From NCBI GenBank assembly GCA_035633415.1, contig DASQEZ010000156.1, positions 1-10,595 on the forward strand: a stretch of 10,595 nucleotides of DNA. Direction: 5' to 3'. Positions 1 through 7,901 of the stretch are shown here, piece by piece. Each line of letters starts with the position of its first letter. Within the stretch, counting starts at the first letter, position 1. The notes under the pieces are model-generated. The model was not told the DNA's origin. It searched no databases and saw nothing but the letters and a program-made list of their open reading frames with translations. The stretch is from Fodinibacter sp035633415 (GTDB lineage Bacteria; Actinomycetota; Actinomycetes; Actinomycetales; Dermatophilaceae). A program made the translations under genes and the position numbers.

Positions 1-1
1 C

Positions 2-1396
2 CGCGAGATGTTCGACGGTCTCTGGCCGGGCTTCGACGACGAGGAGGTGCCGATCACCTCGATCACCAACGGCGTGCACGGCCCGACCTGGGTCGACCGC
101 AAGGTCTTCGAGCTGGCCCGCACCCACGCCGACGTGCACGAGCTCGACACCCAGGAGTCCTGGGAGGCGTTCGCCACCGTGCCGCGCGACGCCGTGTGGG
201 CGACCAAGCGCGAGCTGCGCCTGCAGCTCGTGGAGGAGGCCCGCCGCCGCACCCGCAAGTCCTGGCTCGAGCGGGGGGCGTCGCAGGCCGAGCTCGGCTG
301 GGTCGACGGCATCCTCGACCCCGACGTGCTCACCATCGGCTTCGCCCGTCGGGTGCCCACCTACAAGCGCCTCACCCTCATGCTGCGTGACCCGGCCCGG
401 CTCAAGAAGCTGCTGCTGCACCCCACGCGGCCCATCCAGCTCGTCATCGCGGGCAAGTCGCACCCGGCCGACGAGACCGGCAAGCAGCTGATCCAGCAGC
501 TGGTGAAGTTCGCCGACGACCCCGAGGTGCGCCACCGCATCGTGTTCCTGCCGAACTACGACATCGCGATGGCCCGGCGCCTCTACCCGGGCTGCGATGT
601 GTGGCTGAACAACCCGCTGCGCCCGTTCGAGGCGTGTGGCACGTCCGGGATGAAGGCCGCGCTCAACGGTGCGCTCAACCTGTCCATCCTCGACGGCTGG
701 TGGGACGAGTGGTTCGACGGCAAGAACGGCTGGGCGATCCCGACCGCCGACGGGGTCGAGGACCCCGACCGCCGCGACGACATCGAGGCGAAGGCGCTCT
801 ACGACCTCGTCGAGAGCCAGGTCGCTCCGCGGTTCTACGACACCGACGAGAACGACCTGCCGCAGAACTGGCTGGCCATGATGATGCACACCGTCACCAC
901 GCTCGGCCCCAAGGTGCGGGCCAGCCGGATGGTGCGCGACTACACCGAGAAGCTCTACGTGCCCGCCGCCCGCTCGGGCTGGGCGCTCAAGGAGGGCGGC
1001 TACGCCGGAGCGCGCGACCTCGCGGCCTACAAGGCCAAGGCCCGCGGTGCCTGGGGCGAGGTGCACGTCGACCACGTCGAGTCCTCGGGCGTCGGTGACA
1101 GCCCCGAGCTCGGCGAGACGCTGCACGTGACCACCTACGTCTCGCTCGGCGACCTCACTCCCGACGACGTCGAGGTGCAGGTCGTGCACGGCCGCACGAA
1201 CCACCACGGTGACGAGCTGCACGACGTCTCGTCGGTGCCGCTGCAGCACGTGGAGTCCTACGAGCACGGCCGCCACCAGTTCTCCGGCGACCTGCTGCTG
1301 CGGTCCTCGGGCGCGTTCGGCTACACCGTGCGGGTGCTGCCCAAGCACCTCGGGCTGGCCCGACCGAGCGAGCTGGGCCTGGTCGCCAACGCCTGA
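2..1396 (+). CDS. glgP: Alpha-glucan (glycogen/maltodextrin) phosphorylase, 5' end missing
   Basis: This cytoplasmic enzyme releases glucose-1-phosphate from the non-reducing ends of glycogen or maltodextrin using phosphate and a pyridoxal-phosphate (PLP) cofactor. The reading frame is already open at the window edge, and the first Met (base 8) lies inside a conserved region, so the true start is upstream; roughly the C-terminal half is present. Counting from that Met, the visible motifs are NGVH (21-24), GFARRVPTYKR (111-121), AGKSHPADETGK (148-159), FLPNYD (180-185) and EACGTSGMK (208-216). Lys216 (codon 653-655) corresponds to the PLP Schiff-base lysine of phosphorylases. The last ~110 residues are a less conserved tail, apparently beta-rich. 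The sequence suits the short bacterial alpha-glucan phosphorylase family better than the MalP/rabbit-muscle type. It converges with the next gene, the two stops being six bases apart. A debranching enzyme lies about 3 kb downstream on the opposite strand. Family assignment is firm; the exact chain-length preference is not readable. Confidence 0.95.
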   Translation, partial: REMFDGLWPGFDDEEVPITSITNGVHGPTWVDRKVFELARTHADVHELDTQESWEAFATVPRDAVWATKRELRLQLVEEARRRTRKSWLERGASQAELGWVDGILDPDVLTIGFARRVPTYKRLTLMLRDPARLKKLLLHPTRPIQLVIAGKSHPADETGKQLIQQLVKFADDPEVRHRIVFLPNYDIAMARRLYPGCDVWLNNPLRPFEACGTSGMKAALNGALNLSILDGWWDEWFDGKNGWAIPTADGVEDPDRRDDIEAKALYDLVESQVAPRFYDTDENDLPQNWLAMMMHTVTTLGPKVRASRMVRDYTEKLYVPAARSGWALKEGGYAGARDLAAYKAKARGAWGEVHVDHVESSGVGDSPELGETLHVTTYVSLGDLTPDDVEVQVVHGRTNHHGDELHDVSSVPLQHVESYEHGRHQFSGDLLLRSSGAFGYTVRVLPKHLGLARPSELGLVANA

Positions 1397-1411
1397 CCCA
1401 CGTCAGTGGGT
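1393..1411. terminator. Short inverted repeat across two convergent stop codons
   Basis: Two overlapping hairpins are possible here. One has arms CTGAC (1393-1397) and GTCAG (1402-1406) with a 4-base loop, and covers both stop codons. The other has arms ACCCAC (1396-1401) and GTGGGT (1406-1411) with loop GTCA. There is no T-tract on either strand, so it would be a U-less terminator of the kind often proposed in actinobacteria. Function as a bidirectional terminator is inferred from position only. Confidence 0.35.
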
Positions 1412-2710
1412 GGTGGTTCCCTCGACGAGGCGGTCTCGGGTCACGTCGGCGAGGGTCCGGCACCCGGTGAGCGCCATCGTGAGGTCGAGCTCGGCGCGGA
1501 TGTTGCGCAGCACCTCCGCGACCCCCTCGGCGCCGGCGAGCGCGAGCCCGTAGACGTGCGGGCGGCCGATGCCGACGGCATCCGCCCCCAGCGCGAGCGC
1601 GACGAACGCGTCGGCACCCGACCGGATGCCGCTGTCGAAGAGCACCGGCACCCCGGACCCGGCCTGGCGCACGGCGTCGACGACGCCGGGCAGTGCGTCG
1701 AGCGCTGCCACCGACCGGTCGACCTGCCGCCCGCCATGGTTCGACACGAGGATGCCGTCGAGCCCTTCGTCGACCGCTCGCCGGGCGTCGTCGGGGTGCA
1801 GCACCCCCTTGAGCACCACCGGCAGGCTGGTCATCTCGCGCAGGCGGGGCAGGTCGGCCCAGCTCAGCGAGGGCTTGGAGAACACGTCGAGGAAGGTCTC
1901 GACCGCGGCCCGCGGCTCGGGGGCCGACAGGTTGCGACGGGTGTCGCCGGGGTGGTTGCGGCTCAGCGACACCAGCGTGCGCACCGCTGCCGGGGTCGGG
2001 CGCGGCGGGGGCTCGGTCTCGGTGCCGGCCCCAGCCGCCGCGACCCGCTCCTCGACCAGCCGGCGGAACACCGGGTCCGAGGTGTACTGGGCGATGCCCT
2101 CGCCGCGGGCGAAGGGCAGGTGCCCGAGGTCGAGGTCGCGCGGTCGCCAGCCGAGGTATGCCGTGTCGAGGGTGACGACGAGGGCCTCGCTGCCGCAGGC
2201 CTGGGCCCGCTGCACCAGGCTCGCCACGAGGTCGTCGTCGCGGCTCCAGTACAGCTGGTACCAGTGGCCGGTACCGCCGAGCGCAGCGGCGACCTGCTCC
2301 ATCGGCACCGACGCCTGGGTGCTGAGGATGGGGGTCACCTGCTGCTCGACGGCAGCCCGCGCCACGGCCAGGTCCGCGTCCGCATGGGCCGCGGAGAGCA
2401 CCCCGATCGGAGCCACGAGCAGCGGCGAGGCGTGCCGGCGCCCGAACAGGTCGACCCCGAGGTCGCGCTCGGTGGTGTCGACGAGCATGCGGGGGACCAC
2501 ACGCCACCGGGCGAAGGCCTCCCGGTTGGCCCTCGCGGTCGCCTCGCCCCCTGCCGACCCGGCCACGTACGCGAACCCGCGACGTGACATCACCCTCCGG
2601 GCGGCCTCCTCGAGGGCCTCGCCGTCGGTCGGCACCTTGGGGCGTCGGCCGAAGGTGCCCGCCCGGTAGATGGCCGACTGGGCGGCCTTCCCGATCTCTG
2701 CGAACGGCAT
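1403..2710 (-). CDS. FMN-dependent alpha-hydroxy-acid oxidase, lactate 2-monooxygenase type
   Basis: A 435-residue flavoprotein of the glycolate oxidase/lactate dehydrogenase superfamily (FMN-dependent TIM barrel). It probably oxidises L-lactate or a similar 2-hydroxy acid; lactate 2-monooxygenase yields acetate, CO2 and water. Active-site landmarks are Tyr48 in FAYVAGSAGG, YQLYW (151-155), LDTAYLGWRPRDLD (181-194), Lys301 in VLKGVLHPDDA, and SNHGGRQVD (323-331) with catalytic His325 and substrate-binding Arg328. FDSGIRSGADA and GADAVGIGRP near the C-terminus bind the FMN phosphate. The LGWRPRDLD segment and the Pro-rich insert at about 225-245 point to the monooxygenase branch rather than glycolate oxidase. 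The family member from Mycobacterium smegmatis is about 394 residues, so this one is somewhat longer. The ATG start is supported by AAGGAG five bases upstream. It stands alone, convergent with glgP and divergent from a membrane protein gene. Whether the substrate is lactate, mandelate or another hydroxy acid cannot be told. Confidence 0.88.
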   Translation of the reverse strand: MPFAEIGKAAQSAIYRAGTFGRRPKVPTDGEALEEAARRVMSRRGFAYVAGSAGGEATARANREAFARWRVVPRMLVDTTERDLGVDLFGRRHASPLLVAPIGVLSAAHADADLAVARAAVEQQVTPILSTQASVPMEQVAAALGGTGHWYQLYWSRDDDLVASLVQRAQACGSEALVVTLDTAYLGWRPRDLDLGHLPFARGEGIAQYTSDPVFRRLVEERVAAAGAGTETEPPPRPTPAAVRTLVSLSRNHPGDTRRNLSAPEPRAAVETFLDVFSKPSLSWADLPRLREMTSLPVVLKGVLHPDDARRAVDEGLDGILVSNHGGRQVDRSVAALDALPGVVDAVRQAGSGVPVLFDSGIRSGADAFVALALGADAVGIGRPHVYGLALAGAEGVAEVLRNIRAELDLTMALTGCRTLADVTRDRLVEGTTTH

Positions 2711-2715
2711 CCGGG

Positions 2716-2721
2716 CTCCTT
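2716..2721 (-). promoter_or_regulatory. Shine-Dalgarno site of the lactate monooxygenase-like gene
   Basis: On the minus strand AAGGAG lies five bases before the ATG at 2710. It fixes that start and contrasts with the leaderless-looking starts of three other genes in the window. Confidence 0.75.
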
Positions 2722-2755
2722 CGTGGGCGGCGGTCGACGTGCTGAGGCTGCCGCC

Positions 2756-2761
2756 TGTCTA
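2756..2761 (-). promoter_or_regulatory. Possible -10 hexamer for the lactate monooxygenase-like gene
   Basis: The minus strand reads TAGACA, which would give a leader of about 39 bases carrying the AAGGAG site. No convincing -35 element is visible at 16-18 bases upstream, so this is a weak call that rests on resemblance to the other TAGNNT hexamers in the window. Confidence 0.3.
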
Positions 2762-2812
2762 CCGGATCGCGCCGGCGGGCGGAAGGTGGGCCCGGCCCGG
2801 CCGCACCGGGCC

Positions 2813-2818
2813 TAGGGT
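2813..2818 (+). promoter_or_regulatory. -10 element of a probably leaderless promoter
   Basis: TAGGGT ends seven bases before the ATG at 2826, so transcription would start at or next to the A of the start codon. No Shine-Dalgarno sequence lies between. TANNNT hexamers at this distance mark leaderless genes in many actinobacteria. No clear -35 element is seen. Confidence 0.6.
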
Positions 2819-2825
2819 GTGCGCC

Positions 2826-3377
2826 ATGCCGCGTTTCTCCTGGGCCGCCTGGGGCCTCCTCGTCGTCGTGCTCGACCTCCCGCTGCTCGGCTGGGACGTG
2901 CTGCCCGACCTCGTCGGCTACGTCTGGCTGTTCGTCGGCCTGGCCGGCGGGGCCGCGCTGCACCCGGGGTTCGCTCGGGCCCGTGCCGCGGCGGTCGCGG
3001 GGATCCCCGTCTCGGTCATCACGGGAACCCCGTGGACCAACGACATGACCGGGCTCGAGTGGGGCGCCGCGTTCGCCGGCATCCTCGTCTCGGTGGTCAT
3101 CCTGCACCAGCTCGGAACCGCCATCCGCGACCTCGACCCGGTGGTGGGCGACAGCGACCAGCGCAGGTGGGCCAACGGCATCCGGATCGCGGCCCCCGTC
3201 GCGGGCGCCGTGCAGCTCGTGGGGCTGGTGCTCATCGCCACGGTGCTCGCCGTGCTCTACATCATCGGGCTGCTCGGCCTGGTCGTCGTGGGCATCATCG
3301 CCGTCGTGCTGCTGCACCGGGTCAACCGGGCCGGCTGGCTGGCCACGGCCACCCCGGTGGAGCCGGCAACGCCCTGA
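2826..3377 (+). CDS. Small multi-pass membrane protein of unknown function
   Basis: A 183-residue hydrophobic protein that I do not recognise. Likely membrane segments are at about residues 6-23, 28-45, 79-99, 122-142 and 144-165, with a less hydrophobic stretch at 50-66 that may be a sixth. Between the third and fourth firm segments is a short charged loop (about 100-119, RDLDPV...DQRRW), and the C-terminus is a short Pro/Ala/Thr tail. No enzyme motif or transporter signature is visible. The frame stays open upstream to about 2670, but the ATG at 2826 is preferred because the protein becomes hydrophobic right after it and a TAGGGT -10 hexamer sits seven bases before it. The gene diverges from the lactate monooxygenase-like gene and converges with the dioxygenase gene, so it is probably transcribed alone. 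The coding call is good; the function is unknown. Confidence 0.75.
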   Translation: MPRFSWAAWGLLVVVLDLPLLGWDVLPDLVGYVWLFVGLAGGAALHPGFARARAAAVAGIPVSVITGTPWTNDMTGLEWGAAFAGILVSVVILHQLGTAIRDLDPVVGDSDQRRWANGIRIAAPVAGAVQLVGLVLIATVLAVLYIIGLLGLVVVGIIAVVLLHRVNRAGWLATATPVEPATP

Positions 3378-3392
3378 CCCCGAGCAGGTCAG
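3374..3392. terminator. Inverted repeat spanning two convergent stop codons
   Basis: CTGACC (3374-3379) and GGTCAG (3387-3392) form a perfect 6-bp stem with a 7-base loop. The left arm contains the stop of the membrane protein gene and the right arm contains the complement of the stop of the dioxygenase gene. There is no T-tract. A role as a bidirectional terminator is an inference from position and symmetry. Confidence 0.4.
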
Positions 3393-4279
3393 CGCAGGAA
3401 GGGGACCTCACGGTCGAGCAGGCCGCGCTCCTTGAGCTCGGCGCGCAGCGGGATCTCGTCGTCGATCCAGCCGGTCTGCTTGATGCCCCAGAACGACGCG
3501 TGGTCGGGGCCGTAGCCGAGCAGCTGCTGCTGCAGCGGGGTCAGGCCCTTGAACCAGTCGGAGGACTGGTCGGCGACGGCCTCGTCGAGCGGGCGGATCC
3601 AGCGGTAGGTGTAGCCGATGAACATCAGCTTGCGGATGCGCTCGCTCTTGTTCATCGAGCGCGAGTGCCACAGGCGGCGGTCGAAGATGAACGCGTCGCC
3701 GGGGTTGAGCAGCACCTCGACGGCGCCCTCGGGCTCGACGATCGGGTCGCCCGGCTTCTCGGGGCGGCCGGCGAGGGTGTTGTCCTTGTGGCTGCCCGGG
3801 ATCACCTTGGTGTTGCCGTATCCCGGCTCGTACAGGTCGGTGAGGGCGTAGCTGATCTTCGTCATGAACATCGGGCGGACGTCCATGTCGATGTCGGAGT
3901 TCTGCCGGTAGCCGTCCTGGTGCCAGTTCCAGAACGGTGGCTCGTCCTTGGGCGGGTTGACGTCGATGTGGTTGTGGTGCGTGTAGATGTTCCAGCCCAT
4001 CGTTCCCCAGATGTAGGGGAAGGTGCGCGGCCAGCTGAGCAGCTCGACGAAGCGCGGGTCGCGGTGCATCCAGCCCATGACGTGGATCGACCGGTCGGGG
4101 CGCAGCTCTCCGGCGGCCTCCTCCTCGGCGTAGATCCGGTCGACGGCGTCCTCGAAGTACGCCCGGTCGTCCTCGGGCAGGGCGTTCGGGATGACGACGA
4201 AGCCGTCACGGTCGTACTGCTCGCGGATGGCCGGGTCGAGCGGCTCGAAGCCGGTGGGCGCGGGAACGGTGGCGGTCAT
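3389..4279 (-). CDS. Phytanoyl-CoA dioxygenase (PhyH) family protein
   Basis: A 296-residue Fe(II)/2-oxoglutarate-dependent oxygenase of the PhyH family (double-stranded beta-helix fold). Such enzymes hydroxylate an organic substrate while converting 2-oxoglutarate and O2 to succinate and CO2. The iron-binding triad is visible: His120 and Asp122 in NWHQDGY, and His205 in RLWHSRS. Arg214 or Arg216 in KSERIRK is the likely 2-oxoglutarate carboxylate ligand. GYGNTKVIPGSHKDN (153-167) is the usual family loop, and DRDGFVVIPNAL (23-34) the typical N-terminal strand. The start was placed at the ATG at 4279, with GGGAG nine bases upstream, because the 15 residues that an upstream GTG (4324) would add look unlike family N-termini. 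The conserved THHNHIDVNPP segment (100-110) probably shapes the substrate pocket. No partner gene reveals the substrate. It lies downstream of glgX on the same strand with 164 bases between, so it may have its own promoter or be read through from glgX. Confidence 0.87.
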   Translation of the reverse strand: MTATVPAPTGFEPLDPAIREQYDRDGFVVIPNALPEDDRAYFEDAVDRIYAEEEAAGELRPDRSIHVMGWMHRDPRFVELLSWPRTFPYIWGTMGWNIYTHHNHIDVNPPKDEPPFWNWHQDGYRQNSDIDMDVRPMFMTKISYALTDLYEPGYGNTKVIPGSHKDNTLAGRPEKPGDPIVEPEGAVEVLLNPGDAFIFDRRLWHSRSMNKSERIRKLMFIGYTYRWIRPLDEAVADQSSDWFKGLTPLQQQLLGYGPDHASFWGIKQTGWIDDEIPLRAELKERGLLDREVPFLR

Positions 4280-4369
4280 GCGGTGGTGCTCCCAACTGGT
4301 GCCGACGGTCGCGGGGGCACCCACCCGCTGCGGGCCGCCGGTCGGGCAGCTGCCGCCTCCTTGCCGGTC

Positions 4370-4375
4370 AGTCTA
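4370..4375 (-). promoter_or_regulatory. Possible -10 hexamer for the PhyH-family gene
   Basis: The minus strand reads TAGACT about 90 bases before the ATG at 4279. It lies in the 164-base gap after glgX, which otherwise holds only an AAGGAGG (4362-4356) with no usable start behind it and a 10-bp palindrome GGCAGCTGCC (4345-4354). No good -35 element is visible, so this is a weak call. Confidence 0.3.
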
Positions 4376-4443
4376 GGTGCGGCACCGGCCCGGACGTCGG
4401 ACCCGGGGCCTCGCGACACGTTCGGTGACGGTCCCCGGCCCAC

Positions 4444-6606
<2,163 letters not shown>

Positions 6607-6613
6607 GGAGGCG

Positions 6614-6619
6614 AGCCTA
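6614..6619 (-). promoter_or_regulatory. -10 element of a leaderless glgX promoter
   Basis: The minus strand reads TAGGCT, ending seven bases before the glgX ATG (6606), so the transcript would begin at the start codon. The region where its -35 would lie overlaps the start codon of the divergent YbjN-domain gene. No recognisable -35 sequence is seen. Confidence 0.6.
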
Positions 6620-6628
6620 GTGAGTGGT

Positions 6629-6634
6629 TAGGTT
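6629..6634 (+). promoter_or_regulatory. -10 element of a leaderless promoter for the YbjN-domain gene
   Basis: TAGGTT ends six bases before the ATG at 6641. The same TAG is an in-frame stop, so the coding region cannot extend further upstream. No Shine-Dalgarno site is present. Its -35 region would fall on the glgX start codon, and only nine bases separate the two -10 elements. Confidence 0.6.
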
Positions 6635-6640
6635 GGACCC

Positions 6641-7117
6641 ATGACCGATCCCACGTCGCTGCCCAACTTCCCGCCGCCGCCCGACGAGCACCCCTTGCGC
6701 GGCCGGGTCCTCGACGTGCTCGTCGACCTCGGCCTGCAGCCCAACCTCGACACCGATGGCGACGTGGCGTTCACCGTCAACGACCAGCAGCTCTTCGTGC
6801 GCTGCTCCGAGGGAGAGGTCGAGATCATGCGCGTCTTCGGCCAGTGGCAGATCCAGGACGAGATGGTCGAGGACCGACTCAAGCTGCACGAGACGTGCAA
6901 CGAGCTCAACCTCAACATGAACTGCGTCAAGACCGGGGTGGCGGGCTCGACCCTCGTCGTCACCGGGGAGCACCTGGCCACGCCCGGCGCCGACCTGTCG
7001 ACCCTGGTGCAGGTGTCGATCCAGGTGATCCTGTCCGCGGTGCGCATCTGGCACCAGCGGATGCTCGGGCTGGATCCGAACATCGAGGGCGACGCACCGT
7101 CAGGTGGTCCCCGATGA
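6641..7117 (+). CDS. YbjN domain-containing protein
   Basis: A 158-residue cytoplasmic protein resembling the YbjN family, whose fold is like type III secretion chaperones. The biochemical role in actinobacteria is not established; in Escherichia coli YbjN has been linked to stress and motility regulation. Visible features are a Pro-rich N-terminus (residues 8-14), an amphipathic helix (about 18-32), a beta-rich core (about 41-70, including LFVRCSEGEVEIMRVFGQW), a helix with NELNLNMN (88-95), a second strand set (about 97-110) and a C-terminal helix (118-140). There is no signal peptide or membrane segment. The start is bracketed by an in-frame TAG at 6629-6631 and a -10 hexamer just upstream. 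Its stop overlaps the start of the enoyl-CoA hydratase gene in ATGA, so the two are probably co-transcribed and translationally coupled. The family call is by sequence pattern, moderately sure. Confidence 0.8.
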   Translation: MTDPTSLPNFPPPPDEHPLRGRVLDVLVDLGLQPNLDTDGDVAFTVNDQQLFVRCSEGEVEIMRVFGQWQIQDEMVEDRLKLHETCNELNLNMNCVKTGVAGSTLVVTGEHLATPGADLSTLVQVSIQVILSAVRIWHQRMLGLDPNIEGDAPSGGPR

Positions 7118-7893
7118 GCGAGCTGGTCCGCCTCGAGGTGGAGGACGGCATCGGCACGATCCGCCTCGACCGTCCCCCGATGAACGCCCTCAACGGCGAG
7201 ATCCAGCACGGCCTGATCGCGGCCTGTCGCGAGGCCGCGCAGCGGCACGACGTCGCGGCCGTCATCGTCTGGGGCGGCGAGAAGGTCTTCGCCGCCGGTG
7301 CCGACATCAAGGAGATGGAGACGATGTCGTACACCGACATGGTCGACCACTCCGCCCTGCTGCAGGACTTCACCCGGGCGCTCGCCCGCCTGCCCAAGCC
7401 GACCGTGGCCGCCATCACCGGCTACGCGCTCGGGGGTGGGTGCGAGGTCGCGCTCGCGTGCGACTTCCGCATCGCGGCCGACGACGCCCGGCTCGGGCAG
7501 CCTGAGATCCTGCTCGGCATCATCCCCGGGGCCGGCGGGACCCAGCGGCTCGCCCGGCTCGTCGGGCCGTCGAGGGCCAAGGACCTCGTGTTCTCCGGCC
7601 GGTTCGTCAAGGCGGACGAGGCCCTGCGGATGGGGCTCGTCGACGAGGTCGTTCCCGCCGCCGAGGTCTACACCGCGGCCCGGGCCCGGATGGCCCGCTA
7701 CGTCGGTGGCCCCGCCTACGCGTTGCGTGCCGCGAAGGAGGCCATCGACCGCGGCCTCGAGGTCGACCTCGAGAGCGGTCTCGAGATCGAGCGGATGCTG
7801 TTCACCGGCCTGTTCGCCACGAAGGACCGCGCCACCGGCATGCGCAGCTTCGTCGAGCAGGGACCCGGCAAGGCCACCTTCGAAGGCGCCTGA
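7114..7893 (+). CDS. Enoyl-CoA hydratase (crotonase family)
   Basis: A 259-residue crotonase-fold enzyme expected to hydrate trans-2-enoyl-CoA to (S)-3-hydroxyacyl-CoA, the second step of fatty-acid beta-oxidation. Both catalytic glutamates of true hydratases are present: Glu111 in ALGGGCEVALACDFRIA and Glu131 in GQPEILLGIIPGAGGTQRL, a stretch very close to mammalian mitochondrial crotonase. The oxyanion-hole loop AAGADIKEM is at 60-68, and LDRPPMNALN (18-27) is the usual N-terminal motif. The C-terminal helices (FTGLFATKDRATGMRSFVEQ, about 230-249) form the trimer-facing lid. Having both glutamates argues against isomerase or dehalogenase relatives. The ATG overlaps the stop of the YbjN-domain gene by four bases, implying coupled translation. 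The etfBA genes about 0.9 kb downstream belong to the same broad pathway. Exact acyl chain preference cannot be read. Confidence 0.93.
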   Translation: MSELVRLEVEDGIGTIRLDRPPMNALNGEIQHGLIAACREAAQRHDVAAVIVWGGEKVFAAGADIKEMETMSYTDMVDHSALLQDFTRALARLPKPTVAAITGYALGGGCEVALACDFRIAADDARLGQPEILLGIIPGAGGTQRLARLVGPSRAKDLVFSGRFVKADEALRMGLVDEVVPAAEVYTAARARMARYVGGPAYALRAAKEAIDRGLEVDLESGLEIERMLFTGLFATKDRATGMRSFVEQGPGKATFEGA

Positions 7894-7901
7894 GCCTCCC
7901 G

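Noticed and set aside
1155..3317. A 720-codon minus-strand frame overlapping glgP, the lactate monooxygenase-like gene and the membrane protein gene.
   Set aside because: Arg/Pro/Gly-rich translation with no recognisable domain. Three better-supported genes occupy the same DNA in other frames.
4280..4324. An upstream GTG that would extend the PhyH-family protein by 15 residues.
   Set aside because: It has no ribosome site nearby and the added residues look unlike family N-termini. The ATG at 4279 has GGGAG upstream.
4356..4362. A strong Shine-Dalgarno-like AAGGAGG on the minus strand between glgX and the PhyH-family gene.
   Set aside because: No ATG, GTG or TTG follows within usable distance and it lies over 75 bases from the PhyH start. 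The only nearby CTG opens no sensible gene.
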